DNA from: Granulicella aggregans | GTDB lineage: Bacteria; Acidobacteriota; Terriglobia; Terriglobales; Acidobacteriaceae | NCBI RefSeq assembly: GCF_014203275.1 | Contig: NZ_JACHIP010000003.1 | Span: 310,001-374,000, forward strand | Reading direction: 5' to 3' | Length of the DNA: 64,000 bases | In this document: positions 47,198 through 56,291 of the stretch, one piece after another | How positions within the stretch are numbered: the first letter of the stretch is position 1 | Layout of the letters: each line of letters opens with the position of its first letter | Notes under the pieces: generated by a model | Seen by the model: only the letters and a program-made list of their open reading frames with translations | Database searches by the model: none | Told to the model about the DNA's origin: nothing | Made by a program: the position numbers and the translations under genes

Positions 47198-47358
47198 TTC
47201 CCATATTGGGACCGGGAATTCCCATTTCGGAACGGTTCGAACGGAGAAGGCGCGTGGAGTCCCGATTCGGGAATTCCTCCAGAGCGTGACGTCCTTGTGG
47301 AATCCCAGATTAGGACCTTCTTATCAGGCACTTACTTCGGGCGTTCCAGTTTGGCATG
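47198..47358. promoter_or_regulatory. Array of five phased operator-like sites
   Basis: Five related 15-base sites with consensus close to TTCCCAnATTnGGAC begin at 47198, 47219, 47259, 47302 and 47344, so steps of 21, 40, 43 and 42 bases, near multiples of two helical turns. Sites: TTCCCATATTGGGAC, TTCCCATTTCGGAAC, GTCCCGATTCGGGAA, AATCCCAGATTAGGA (offset by one) and TTCCAGTTTGGCATG. GGGAATTCCC (47214-47223) and GGGAATTCC (47269-47277) lie between. The array lies between rph and the kinase/NtrC pair and may regulate either. Confidence 0.6.
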
Positions 47359-47385
47359 CGAAGTGAATATAGAAGTCACACACCA

Positions 47386-47397
47386 CCCCGAAAGGGG
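47386..47397 (+). promoter_or_regulatory. Small leader hairpin before the kinase gene
   Basis: CCCC-GAAA-GGGG, a GNRA-loop stem about 15 bases ahead of the SD (TTGGAGAG) of the kinase. It could modulate translation; low certainty. Confidence 0.3.
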
Positions 47398-47423
47398 AAT
47401 CCTGAACCGCCTTGGAGAGCACC

Positions 47424-50090
47424 ATGCAGGGAATCCAGAGCAATATTATCCCGGAAAAGACGGAGAAGCTCGGTCTGACATCCGGCACCAGCGGACCGCT
47501 CGAAGCGGCGAAGAGTTATCTCGACCGGCAAGGCGAGAACGAGGCCACCCTGGCAACACTGGCCGCGATGGATGACGAAGAGACCAACGACGGTCGCCCG
47601 GCTTGGCTCCGGCGGTGGCAGAGCGGTGGAGCGCCTCAAGCCGAGGGGACGAACTCCGGGAGTACATCTGGGACGGGCAAGGCTTCCGGCTCTCACCAGA
47701 GCCTCAGTGCTCATGCGCAGGATCACGATCAGAGCGCAACCGCGAAAGGTTACTCTGGACAGTCAATCGAGGCGGCTTTCGCCTTCGAGACGATCTTCCA
47801 ATATGAGACCGAGCTTGAGGCGGAGGAGACCGAAGACTGGCTCGAGTTGTCGGGCGAGAGGCCCCTCGAGGAGGCTGCAGCACGGATGCAGGCTTGGCCC
47901 GACACCGCACGGGAGCTGGACAAGCCGGGAGCTGGTGCCACTGGCGGCAGTCGACCTTATAGTTCTCTGGAAAGTGGAAGCGGCACCACCGGTGATGAGG
48001 AGTTGAGCCTCCCGAGGGAAAGGCCATTGGTCTTGGGTTCCATTGCCGATCCCCGGGCGGTTCGCGCCGCCATCTTTCGTCTGGCGCAGGAATCGACGCA
48101 GCGTTGGGCGCCAGTTCAAGAGCTGCGGACACCCATTCAAAAGCTGGCCGAGACACCTGTGACAAGCGGGATGCCAAAGGGAACGTCTTTGAATGAGGTT
48201 ACGGACGATGCAGTCGCCATAGGGGAGAATGAAGTCGTCAATCCGGCCGTGGACTTTGCCGAGGTGGCACGTCGGCTCTGGTCCGCGCCGGAGACAGCCA
48301 ATGAGTTCGCAGAGTCTCAAGGCCCGGAGCCTGCGAACGGACACTTGAAGGCGCAGCCCCACGCTGATGCAATTCTGGGAGCGGAGAACGATAACCAGAC
48401 TGTTTCAGCTATTGCGATTCAAGAAGGCAGCTGTCTCTCTGCGGTTGACGCACCTACACCGTCGTTTGGGCCTGCTACGGAGGAGGTTGCAAGGGAAGCC
48501 TTGGCAGCCAAGCTGGAGAGAGCCCACAGCGAATCCGCAGAAGAAGAAGCCGAGCCAAAGTTGGAGCCGGAGTGGACGCTGAGCGGGGCGTTGAGCGAGT
48601 TGCGCAGCGAGATTCGGAGCGAGTTGCGAGAAGACATAGGTAGCGAAACGCCCTCTGAGACCATAGAGGCGCATCCGGCGAGGATCGTATCCCTGCCCGA
48701 CGGCCTACCTCCCACTCCGGCGTTGAATCTGCGGGAGACGCGAGGAACTGCTTCAGACGCCCCGGCGCTGGCGCACGACGCAGGTAATCTCTTCTCGGCC
48801 CTGAAGCTATACAGCGAGCTGCTGGCCCTGTCGGGGGTGCTACAGGCGCGTCACAGTCACTATGCTCAGGACCTGAAGCTACTGGCGGCAAGAAGCGAGG
48901 TGCTCATCGACCGCCTGCTCGCCTCTTGCGGCCTCGCCGAGCGCAGTGCCCAGATGCTAGTGCAGAATCATGGCGTCGGCGCTGCGGGGAGTGTGTCGCT
49001 CGATCCTGCAGATCCGCTCGGCGCGGGGCGTGGCACTACGCAGACGGTGCCGGACATGCCAGCCAGCTCGAGCTATTCGTTGCGAAGTGCCGAAGCAGCC
49101 CAGGATCAGCACAATAGCTTAGGTGCGGAAGTAATTCTGGCGGCTTCGAAGAGTGGAGAGCCTGAGGCAGCTCCGTCGGGGTCGCCTCGATCACCGCACT
49201 TCGAGGGACCGCCTTCAGAGCAATCTGAGGCGGTCGGGATGGATGTCGCGGTCGCACAGTTGCCAGACCGGGCGACCACGCGATTGGCAGACGGCGAGCC
49301 GGGACAGGATAGAGAAGGCGTTTTGGATGGCGATTGCCAACCTGGCGGCAATCCGATCAACCTCGTTGATCTGCTGACACGCTGGGGGAGCCTGCTGTCC
49401 ATGATCGCCCGCGGGCCGGTCGAGGTGAAGTTCGGGTCGCAGGCGGCGCTCCCGATCCAGGTTGGCGAAGAGGCGATGGAACGCATCCTCGTGAATTTGG
49501 TTCATAATGCCATGACGGCGACACGGAACGGCGGCGCGATCCGGATTGGGGTGGGTCGCGCCGAGACGCGTCGTCCGGCCCACTCTCATTCGTCTCCCGA
49601 GGGACGGGTTCGGCCAGCTAGCAAGATGGTGCTGACGGTGGACGACTCGGGGTGTGGCATGAGTGAGCAGCAGATCGCGAGGGTCCTCGGCATGGGCGGC
49701 GTGAGGATGGATTCGGTTGGCCTTGATCGTGGCATCGCTAGCGGCGGAGCAACTGAAGCGAATCTTCACAGCGGTCGTCACCGCAGGCATGGCATGGGGC
49801 TTCAGATCGTCCGGGAACTGGTCGCGTCCAGCGGCGGAGAGCTGGCTATCTATAGCCGGTGTGGAATTGGAACGCGGATCGAAGTTCGATGGCCCATACT
49901 GCAACGGAACCTTGAGCAGGAGGCGATATCCCTGGGCATGGCGTCAGCGGGAGCTGAAGATGCGAGCGCGAGCCCAGTGCTTACCGAACAACGCCGCCCG
50001 CCACAGTCTGCAAATGATAGCCATGGCACCTCGGGTGGATTCAGCCAGAATCGGATTCGGCAAGGATTCGAAGGAGCGATCGCATGCTAA
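47424..50090 (+). CDS. Histidine kinase with long low-complexity N-terminus
   Basis: 888 residues from ATG 47424, which has GGAGAG upstream; a TTG at 47412 is less likely. The first 430 or so residues are acidic, Ser/Gly/Glu-rich and without a known domain or membrane span. A dimerisation helix with a candidate His451 (ALAHDAGNLFSALKLYSELL) follows, then another variable stretch, then a HATPase domain (about 680-840): NLVHNAMTATRNGG, VDDSGCGMSEQQIARVLG, GMGLQIVRELVASSGG and GIGTRIEVRWP. Soluble. Its last 7 bases overlap the regulator gene, so both are translated together. Confidence 0.82.
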   Translation: MQGIQSNIIPEKTEKLGLTSGTSGPLEAAKSYLDRQGENEATLATLAAMDDEETNDGRPAWLRRWQSGGAPQAEGTNSGSTSGTGKASGSHQSLSAHAQDHDQSATAKGYSGQSIEAAFAFETIFQYETELEAEETEDWLELSGERPLEEAAARMQAWPDTARELDKPGAGATGGSRPYSSLESGSGTTGDEELSLPRERPLVLGSIADPRAVRAAIFRLAQESTQRWAPVQELRTPIQKLAETPVTSGMPKGTSLNEVTDDAVAIGENEVVNPAVDFAEVARRLWSAPETANEFAESQGPEPANGHLKAQPHADAILGAENDNQTVSAIAIQEGSCLSAVDAPTPSFGPATEEVAREALAAKLERAHSESAEEEAEPKLEPEWTLSGALSELRSEIRSELREDIGSETPSETIEAHPARIVSLPDGLPPTPALNLRETRGTASDAPALAHDAGNLFSALKLYSELLALSGVLQARHSHYAQDLKLLAARSEVLIDRLLASCGLAERSAQMLVQNHGVGAAGSVSLDPADPLGAGRGTTQTVPDMPASSSYSLRSAEAAQDQHNSLGAEVILAASKSGEPEAAPSGSPRSPHFEGPPSEQSEAVGMDVAVAQLPDRATTRLADGEPGQDREGVLDGDCQPGGNPINLVDLLTRWGSLLSMIARGPVEVKFGSQAALPIQVGEEAMERILVNLVHNAMTATRNGGAIRIGVGRAETRRPAHSHSSPEGRVRPASKMVLTVDDSGCGMSEQQIARVLGMGGVRMDSVGLDRGIASGGATEANLHSGRHRRHGMGLQIVRELVASSGGELAIYSRCGIGTRIEVRWPILQRNLEQEAISLGMASAGAEDASASPVLTEQRRPPQSANDSHGTSGGFSQNRIRQGFEGAIAC

Positions 50091-51952
50091 AGACAAGGGG
50101 GTTCGGGGAACAGGATGAGTCTAAAGCCGGAGCAGGCGACCTCTACGATCATCTGGATAAGGCGCGCGCAGGAGAGATGATCGGATCGCCACATCTGGGA
50201 GCTTCGCCGGCATCATTCGAGGGCGACAGCTCACAAGCCGGCGATCCGCTACCCCGGTTGCGCCCGGGGTACGGCGACGGATCCGGATGGACTTCAGATC
50301 GCAGCTTCGAGGGTGCGGCAGCTTCGGATTGGGTCCTTCCCGTCGGGAATCTGCGAAGCGGAGATGCCATTCGCGAGGGTGGTCAGGCTCTGCACAGTGG
50401 GCAGCCCGTGGAGCGGTCCGCGGATGCCATTGCGGAAAGTGAGAACGCCCCGGCTCCGGAGATGGGGATCCACCATCTGCTTGTCGTCGATGACGACGAA
50501 CCGGTACGGAATGCGTGTTGCGAGATTGCGCGCCAGATGGGGTTCGCGGTGCATAGCGCAGAGAGCGTTCCTGCGGCCCGGGAGGTGCTCAAGTTCCAGC
50601 CGGCGGACCTGCTGCTTCTCGACCTAAAGCTGCCTGGCGGTGGAGGACTTCTGCTATTGGAAGAGATCCGAGCGATCCACCCGGAGACGGTCGTAATGGT
50701 GATGACCGCCTTCGCGACGGTATCGTCGGCGGTCGAGGCGATGCGGATCGGAGCGGCCGACTACCTTACCAAGCCATTCGCGCTGACCGAGCTGCGCAAT
50801 ACGCTGTTGCGAGCGGCGAAGCGGCGGCAATACGACGTCGCGAGCAGGCATCTGCGAGAGAAGCTTCGCTCGCAAAAGGGCGATGGACATATCATCGGAA
50901 ACAGTCCGGAGATGGAGAAGCTGTATCGAATCCTTGCCAAGGTCGCGTTCTCTACCCACCCTGTCCTCATTCTGGGAGAGAGCGGAACCGGCAAGGAGAT
51001 GGTGGCACGGACGATTCACTTCAACGGGCATAACGCGCGCAAGCCCTTCGTCCCGGTAGATTGCGGATCCTTGGTTCCGACCCTGATTGAGAGCGAACTC
51101 TTCGGTCATGTGAAGGGCGCGTTCACTGGAGCGAACCGTTCGAAGGAGGGTTTGCTGGCCTCGGCCGAGGGCGGCACGGTCTTCCTCGACGAGATCGGCG
51201 AGCTCCCCCTCGATCTGCAGGCAAAGCTGCTGCGGGCTCTGCAGGAGAAAGAGGTGCGACCGGTGGGATCGACTCAGGCGGTACCGATCTCGGCGCGGGT
51301 GCTGGCCGCGACCAATCGCGACCTTCTGGCGATGGTTGAGCAAGGGCAGTTCCGTAAGGACCTGTACTTTCGGTTGAACGTAGTGAACCTGAAGATTCCT
51401 CCGCTGCGCCAGCGCAAGGAAGACATTCCCGTGCTGGCCGAGCACTTCCTCGAGCGAAAGCGCAAGGAGACAGGGCGCTCTTTGATCTTGTCGGACGAAG
51501 CTCTTCGCTGGATGATCGAGTTTCCCTGGCCCGGAAATGTACGCGAACTGGAACACGCGATCGAGCGCGCCTGCGCTCTTTCTTCCGGGCCGGTACTGCA
51601 TATGGGCGACCTTCCGACCCAGTTGCAGGACTTCCAGATGAACGCGCGGCAGAGTCTAATCGATCAGCGGGAGCGGCAGATTCAGGCGCAGACCGCCGTG
51701 GCGTCACTCCCGGATCAGTCGCAGGGCGCGTATCAGGGACCGGCGGCTAACGATACGTCTCTGACGCTGATGGAGAATGGGGAGCGGATTATCTCCATCG
51801 CGGAGCTCGAGAAACAGGCGATTCTGAACACGATTAGACAACTGCATGGCGACAAGCTAATGGCTGCGAAGCTGCTGCAGATTGGCAAGACGACGCTTTA
51901 CCGGAAGCTGAAGGAGTACGGAATCGCCGAGGGAGCCGAGGGGGTGCAGTAG
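50084..51952 (+). CDS. NtrC-family sigma54-dependent response regulator
   Basis: 622 residues; AAGGAG seven bases before ATG 50084. An unusual 120-residue N-terminal extension precedes the receiver (about 127-245; HLLVVDDDEPV, phospho-Asp180 in LLLLDLKLPGG, YLTKPF). The AAA+ domain (about 270-500) has GESGTGKEMVA, the sigma54-contacting GAFTGAN, TVFLDEIGELPLDLQAK and the Arg-finger region. A Fis-type helix-turn-helix is at the end (LMAAKLLQIGKTTLYRKLKEYG). Cognate partner of the preceding kinase. No sigma54 promoter was found in the window. Confidence 0.93.
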   Translation: MLKTRGFGEQDESKAGAGDLYDHLDKARAGEMIGSPHLGASPASFEGDSSQAGDPLPRLRPGYGDGSGWTSDRSFEGAAASDWVLPVGNLRSGDAIREGGQALHSGQPVERSADAIAESENAPAPEMGIHHLLVVDDDEPVRNACCEIARQMGFAVHSAESVPAAREVLKFQPADLLLLDLKLPGGGGLLLLEEIRAIHPETVVMVMTAFATVSSAVEAMRIGAADYLTKPFALTELRNTLLRAAKRRQYDVASRHLREKLRSQKGDGHIIGNSPEMEKLYRILAKVAFSTHPVLILGESGTGKEMVARTIHFNGHNARKPFVPVDCGSLVPTLIESELFGHVKGAFTGANRSKEGLLASAEGGTVFLDEIGELPLDLQAKLLRALQEKEVRPVGSTQAVPISARVLAATNRDLLAMVEQGQFRKDLYFRLNVVNLKIPPLRQRKEDIPVLAEHFLERKRKETGRSLILSDEALRWMIEFPWPGNVRELEHAIERACALSSGPVLHMGDLPTQLQDFQMNARQSLIDQRERQIQAQTAVASLPDQSQGAYQGPAANDTSLTLMENGERIISIAELEKQAILNTIRQLHGDKLMAAKLLQIGKTTLYRKLKEYGIAEGAEGVQ

Positions 51953-51956
51953 ATAT

Positions 51957-52110
51957 GAAAAGGCGCCCTGCGCGGGCGGCAGTCACTTCGTGACATGAAT
52001 AACGCTTCGCGTGGTACTCCCGTTGGTCACAATTCCGACTAACGGGAGGTCAATGCGGAGCGTTAAGAAGGCGCGTGAGCGCCCGCCCCGCGCCTAGCGG
52101 GCCCGTCCGA
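51957..52110. repeat. Dispersed inverted-repeat element, family C, copy 2 (long form)
   Basis: A nested imperfect palindrome of about 150 bases. Outer arms GCGCGGGCGG and CCGCCCCGCGC; next AACGCTTCGC and GCGGAGCGTT; inner CTCCCGTT (52017-52024) and AACGGGAG (52041-52048); also GTCACTTCGTGAC at 51982-51994. It shares order and sequence with 19291-19370. It fills the space between the convergent NtrC and GH42 genes. Confidence 0.75.
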
Positions 52111-52117
52111 TAGGACT

Positions 52118-54178
52118 CTACTTGCTCTCTGAAAGTACGGCTACGCCGTAGACGGGAAGGTCAACGGTGTGCACGGTACCGCCTTTGAGGATGTCCGTCA
52201 TCGCGGCTGGCAGAGCGATCTTTTGCGTCGTCTTGGCGAAGTTGACCAGAATGAAGACCTTCCCGTGGTCGCCCTCACGGGGGTAGACATCGACGCCTGA
52301 GGGGACGGGCCCAAACTTCGCAGCAACTCCGCTCATATCGGTCATCCACTTGGCCGCGTTCTTCATGGCGGGTTCGTCGAGCCATGCGCCGATGTAGGTG
52401 ATGCTGCCCTTGCCTACCTTGCGGGTAATCGCCGCTGGCTGGCCGTCGAGCCAACCATTCGACTTTCCGTAGGTCATCAGGACCTTGGTGTCGGGCGAAG
52501 ACGCGCTGAGTTGTTCCGCCCACTCCTTGCTGGAGCTGCTGCCCCAGGCTCCGGAGACAGGAACCGTCTCGGTGAGGGAGTAGTACTGCTCCACGCGGCC
52601 ACCGAGAAGAGGAACGAGCGGGCCGGGTTGGCGATTTGTCTGAAGACCGTTGTCCACATCTTTCATCCCAGAACGTTGGCCGAGGACGAGGTTGCCACCT
52701 TGCTCGACGTAGGCGATGAGGTTCTTGCCCTCTTCTTCTGAGAGAACGTTGAGGCCGGGAGCGACGACGAGCTTGTACTGCGAGAGCGAGACTGACGGGT
52801 TGACGATGTCGATCGACTGCGAGAGATCGCGCAGCGGCTTGTAGTAGCTGTAGAGCTCGGCGACGGGATCGTAGGCCTTGTTGTGGCGCTGCCAATTGAT
52901 GGCCCAGCGGCTGTCGTAGGAGTGGAGGATGGCGACGTCGGAGTGAACGGAAGTTCCCGCGAGAACCGGGCCGGCTTTGGCGAACTCCTGGCCTAACTGT
53001 TCCACCTCGCTATACAAAGGCACTGGTGTTCCATCGGCTCCCACTAGCGTTCCGTGGTACTCCTCCTGGCCGTTTAGGGCGGAGCGCCACTGCCAGTAGC
53101 TGACCGCGTCGGCACCGTGGCCAATGTCGTGCCAGGCCATGGCGCGGACTTCGCCCTTGTCGAGGACGTTGTTGTTGGGCGACCAGTTGACCGAGCCGGG
53201 CTGCGTCTCCATGACCCAGAAGTTCTTGCGAAGGATGCCACGCATAAGGTCGTGGGCGATGCCGTTCTTGTAGGGGTCGAGCTGGCCGGTGCCTACGTAG
53301 TCGTCCCACGAGATGATGTCGAGATCCTGGCCGACGGTGTAGTGGTCGTAGCCGTCGAAGAGACCCATCATGTTCGTCGTGATGAACTGATTTGCGGAGT
53401 TGGCGCGGATGACTTCGGTCTGGTTCTTCTGGTAGCTGCGCCAGGTGTCGGAGACGAAGCGCTTCCAACTCAAGAGGAGGCCTGGGTTGCCGTAGCCGAT
53501 CTGGATGGGCACCTGGTTCCAGTTGGAGTAGGTTTCGCTCCAGTAAGACGTGGTCCAGCGGGTGTTCAGGTTGTCGAGCGTGCCGTAGCGCGCCTTGAGC
53601 CAGGCCTGGAACTGGGTTTTGGTGTCGGCGTCGTAGGAGTTGTCGCCGTACTCGTTGTCGATCTGCCAGCCGACGACGTTGGGGTTGTGGCCGAAGCGCT
53701 TGGCCAACTGTTCCGCCATAGCGCGGGCGAGGACGCGGTACTTGGGGTCGGCCCAGTTGAACTGGGTGCGGTTGCCGTGCTCGTCCTTGCGGCCGTCTTC
53801 CTTGGTGCGGAGGGTCTCGGGATACTTCTGGGTGAGCCATGCAGGCGGAGCGGCGCTAGGGGTTCCGATAACGGTGACGATGTTGTGCCTGGCAGCAGCG
53901 GCGACGGCGTGGTCGAGCCAGTCGAGCTCATACTTGCCTTCGGATGGTTCCATCTGGCTCCATGCGAACTCGCCCACGCGGACCATGTGGATGCCCGCCT
54001 TCTGCATCAGGTCGAGGTCGGCGTCCCAGCGGGACTCGGGCCACTGCTCGGGATACCACGCGGTGCCGAGGACGAGGGGCGGAGTCGTTGGTACGGCTTG
54101 TGCGTGGAGCGAGGAGACAGTGACGAGAGCGGCGAGAAGAGGCATGCAGGCGCGGGCGAGGATGTGCGAAGGCTTCAA
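52118..54178 (-). CDS. Secreted GH42 beta-galactosidase
   Basis: 686 residues. Start is TTG 54178, eight bases after AGGAG, giving a signal peptide that ends SSLHAQ. GH42 motifs: GTAWYPEQWPESRWDADLDL, VRVGEFAWSQMEPSEG, acid/base Glu in WQIDNEYG and nucleophile Glu in FWVMETQPG, with a later trimerisation-like domain and a C-terminal beta domain. Hydrolyses beta-galactosides, probably in the periplasm. A LacI-type operator lies 28 bases upstream of the start. Downstream of it on the same strand lies nothing but a family C element. Confidence 0.93.
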   Translation of the reverse strand: MKPSHILARACMPLLAALVTVSSLHAQAVPTTPPLVLGTAWYPEQWPESRWDADLDLMQKAGIHMVRVGEFAWSQMEPSEGKYELDWLDHAVAAAARHNIVTVIGTPSAAPPAWLTQKYPETLRTKEDGRKDEHGNRTQFNWADPKYRVLARAMAEQLAKRFGHNPNVVGWQIDNEYGDNSYDADTKTQFQAWLKARYGTLDNLNTRWTTSYWSETYSNWNQVPIQIGYGNPGLLLSWKRFVSDTWRSYQKNQTEVIRANSANQFITTNMMGLFDGYDHYTVGQDLDIISWDDYVGTGQLDPYKNGIAHDLMRGILRKNFWVMETQPGSVNWSPNNNVLDKGEVRAMAWHDIGHGADAVSYWQWRSALNGQEEYHGTLVGADGTPVPLYSEVEQLGQEFAKAGPVLAGTSVHSDVAILHSYDSRWAINWQRHNKAYDPVAELYSYYKPLRDLSQSIDIVNPSVSLSQYKLVVAPGLNVLSEEEGKNLIAYVEQGGNLVLGQRSGMKDVDNGLQTNRQPGPLVPLLGGRVEQYYSLTETVPVSGAWGSSSSKEWAEQLSASSPDTKVLMTYGKSNGWLDGQPAAITRKVGKGSITYIGAWLDEPAMKNAAKWMTDMSGVAAKFGPVPSGVDVYPREGDHGKVFILVNFAKTTQKIALPAAMTDILKGGTVHTVDLPVYGVAVLSESK

Positions 54179-54205
54179 GGGGTAAGCTCCTGTTTCAGAG
54201 TGGCC

Positions 54206-54219
54206 TGAAAACGATTACA
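54206..54219 (-). promoter_or_regulatory. LacI/GalR-type operator ahead of the GH42 gene
   Basis: TGAAAACGATTACA (TGTAATCGTTTTCA on the gene strand) matches the LacI-family pattern TGNAANCGNTNNCA at every fixed base. It lies 28 bases before the TTG start. No LacI-type gene is in the window, so the regulator must be elsewhere. Confidence 0.6.
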
Positions 54220-54311
54220 TACACTGTAGCCGATTGGTGGGACCACTGGTCACAAGTCGAGAACAAACGGACTAAATCGGCGATTACACGGGTTTCTAAG
54301 TGGCACCTTTC

Positions 54312-55175
54312 TCACGCGTGCATTGCGTTGAACGCGGAGCGAAACTGGCGGGGAGTCGTTGATTTGAAAGCTTTGAATTGGCGATTGAAGTTCGCGAGGC
54401 TGCGATAGCCCACGTCGTCTGCGATGAACGAGATGGATCGCTGAGTGTTGATGAGCAGGGCGCATGCGTTGCCGATGCGCAGCCTCGATATGTAATCGGT
54501 GATCGTTGTGCCGGTATGAAGCTTGAAGAGGCGGTGCAGGGAGCTGCGGCTGAGGGCGGCGATGCGGCTCAACTCCTGCACCGCATTTTGATCCTGATAG
54601 TGCAGGTGAAGATAAGAGAGGACACGGCCGATGCGCTCTTCGGCTATGTCTGAAGGGATCTTTACTGCCGAAGAGGTAAGCGGTTGCGACCCCGCGTCGC
54701 GAGACAAGAGGAGTAGGAGCTGAAGGAGTGCGGGCAGGCGGTCTTCGGCAGACTGTTCAAGCATCGCGCAGATGATGGATCGGGCTTTTGCGCGGACGGT
54801 GGGGGAGAACTCGATGGCTCGGAATGAGCTTTCGAGCAGGCGTTGAACCGGCCTCAGCTCGACATGAGAGAGGATCAGGCTCTGTACGAAGTCTTCACTG
54901 AACCAGAGAACCAGAGCCTGATGGACGGAACCCCTGCCGGCATCGCTGCTTGAGCACCATGTGTGGGGAATTCGTGGCCCGATCAGAACGAGGTCGCCAT
55001 CGTCGTAGCGTGCCATGCTGTCGCCGATGAAGCGCTGACCGCGGCTGTTCAGGGTGAGGGTGAGTTCGTACTCGGTGTTGTAGTGCCATTCGAAAGGAAT
55101 TGCAGGGAGTCGCCTGTCGAACAGAGTCCAAGATCCCTCTTTCGAGGCGGCGATATGTTCGAGATAGGGCTTCAT
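54312..55175 (-). CDS. AraC-family transcriptional regulator
   Basis: 287 residues. N-terminal cupin-like sensor domain (about 15-150; FEWHYNTEYELTLTLNSRG, GDLVLIGPRIPHTW), C-terminal double helix-turn-helix (about 190-285; IGRVLSYLHLHYQDQNAVQE, ISRLRIGNACALL, VGYRSLANFNRQFK). Such regulators respond to sugars or related small molecules. It is divergent (144 bases) from the dioxygenase-transporter operon and is probably its activator. GTCGCTTGCGAC (55217-55228) in the spacer is a small inverted repeat. Confidence 0.9.
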   Translation of the reverse strand: MKPYLEHIAASKEGSWTLFDRRLPAIPFEWHYNTEYELTLTLNSRGQRFIGDSMARYDDGDLVLIGPRIPHTWCSSSDAGRGSVHQALVLWFSEDFVQSLILSHVELRPVQRLLESSFRAIEFSPTVRAKARSIICAMLEQSAEDRLPALLQLLLLLSRDAGSQPLTSSAVKIPSDIAEERIGRVLSYLHLHYQDQNAVQELSRIAALSRSSLHRLFKLHTGTTITDYISRLRIGNACALLINTQRSISFIADDVGYRSLANFNRQFKAFKSTTPRQFRSAFNAMHA

Positions 55176-55319
55176 GGCTTCGAGTCGAAGTGGTCGAATT
55201 GTACCTTCTCGGGGACGTCGCTTGCGACTCCAGTATTAGTTTTTGGCATACGGCGCAAACATCGAGGAGCTGCGAATCTCTATCGTTCTCCTGTACGCAA
55301 ACGCGCACAGGAGACGACG

Positions 55320-56285
55320 ATGAACGAGACTGCGGTGTTGGACGAGAAGGTAGTAGGCAGGCCCGGAGATAACAAGCTGACTCCGGCGATTTTGCGGGAA
55401 CCCCTGCGGAGCCTGAAGAAGAAGCTGCCGCTGCGGGTACTCTCGCCAGCTGACTTTGAGCACTGGCAGACATACGGCTTCGTCGTCGTCAAGCAGGCGG
55501 TTCCCGTAGAGAAGGTCGAAGCACTGAAGAAGCTGCTTTGGGAGTTCCAGGAGATGGACCCCAATGACATCTCGACTTGGAATGCGGCTCAGTTGCGGAA
55601 CCATGCGATGAAGGAGTTGAACAACAGTGGAATGGTGGAGATCTACAACCATCAGGCGCTGTGGGACAACCGGCAGGAGCAGCGGGTCTACGATGCGTTT
55701 GTCGATATCTGGGACGACGAGAGGCTTTGGGTAACGATCGATCGAGCGAACCTGAATACGCCGAACAAGAGTGGTCGAGCCTTTGGTGGCTTCATCCATA
55801 CGGATGTCGATACAACGCTCGAACCGCTGCCGGTGAACGTGCAGGGAGTGCTTTCGCTAGTCGACGTTGACGGCAGCACGGGTGGCTTTCAGTGCGTTCC
55901 CGAGCTATTTCGGACCTTCGAAGATTGGAAGAAGCGGCAGCCGGAGGGACGCAACGGATTCAGTCCGGACATCGAAGGTTATGACGTGTATCCGGTACCA
56001 ATGAACGCTGGAGACCTTCTGATCTTCAACAGCATGCTGGCACATGGGATTCGTCCGAATACATCGGAAGACAAGGTGCGGATGGCGCAGTACATCGCGA
56101 TGACCCCGGCTGCGGAAGAGAATGCGGAGCTGCGCGGGCGGCGCATCCAGTCGTGGCAGGAACGGCGTGCGCCGGAAGGATTTGCGTTTCCAGGCGATCC
56201 GCGGGAATGGGAACGGAGCAAGTATGAGACCGCGATGCTCACTCCGCTTGGGCGTAAATTACTTGGTGTCGATTCGTGGGAGTAG
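55320..56285 (+). CDS. Phytanoyl-CoA dioxygenase (PhyH)-family protein
   Basis: 321 residues from ATG 55320 (CAGGAG upstream); the frame is open further but runs into the regulator on the other strand. A non-haem Fe(II)/2-oxoglutarate oxygenase: iron ligands His and Asp in GGFIHTDVDT, third His in LAHGIRPN with the 2-oxoglutarate-binding Arg two residues later; ADFEHWQTYGFVVVKQAV at the start is typical of the family. Substrate unknown. The next gene, an FHS transporter, follows after 6 bases, so the enzyme probably acts on what is imported. Confidence 0.88.
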   Translation: MNETAVLDEKVVGRPGDNKLTPAILREPLRSLKKKLPLRVLSPADFEHWQTYGFVVVKQAVPVEKVEALKKLLWEFQEMDPNDISTWNAAQLRNHAMKELNNSGMVEIYNHQALWDNRQEQRVYDAFVDIWDDERLWVTIDRANLNTPNKSGRAFGGFIHTDVDTTLEPLPVNVQGVLSLVDVDGSTGGFQCVPELFRTFEDWKKRQPEGRNGFSPDIEGYDVYPVPMNAGDLLIFNSMLAHGIRPNTSEDKVRMAQYIAMTPAAEENAELRGRRIQSWQERRAPEGFAFPGDPREWERSKYETAMLTPLGRKLLGVDSWE

Positions 56286-56291
56286 CTTGAA

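Noticed and set aside
47340..47423. Sigma54 promoter (GG-N10-GC) before the kinase gene
   Set aside because: TTGGCATG looked promising, but the -12 GC is not at the right distance.
53117..54208. 363-codon plus-strand frame opposite the GH42 gene
   Set aside because: Val/Gly/Asp-rich shadow of a well-identified glycoside hydrolase.
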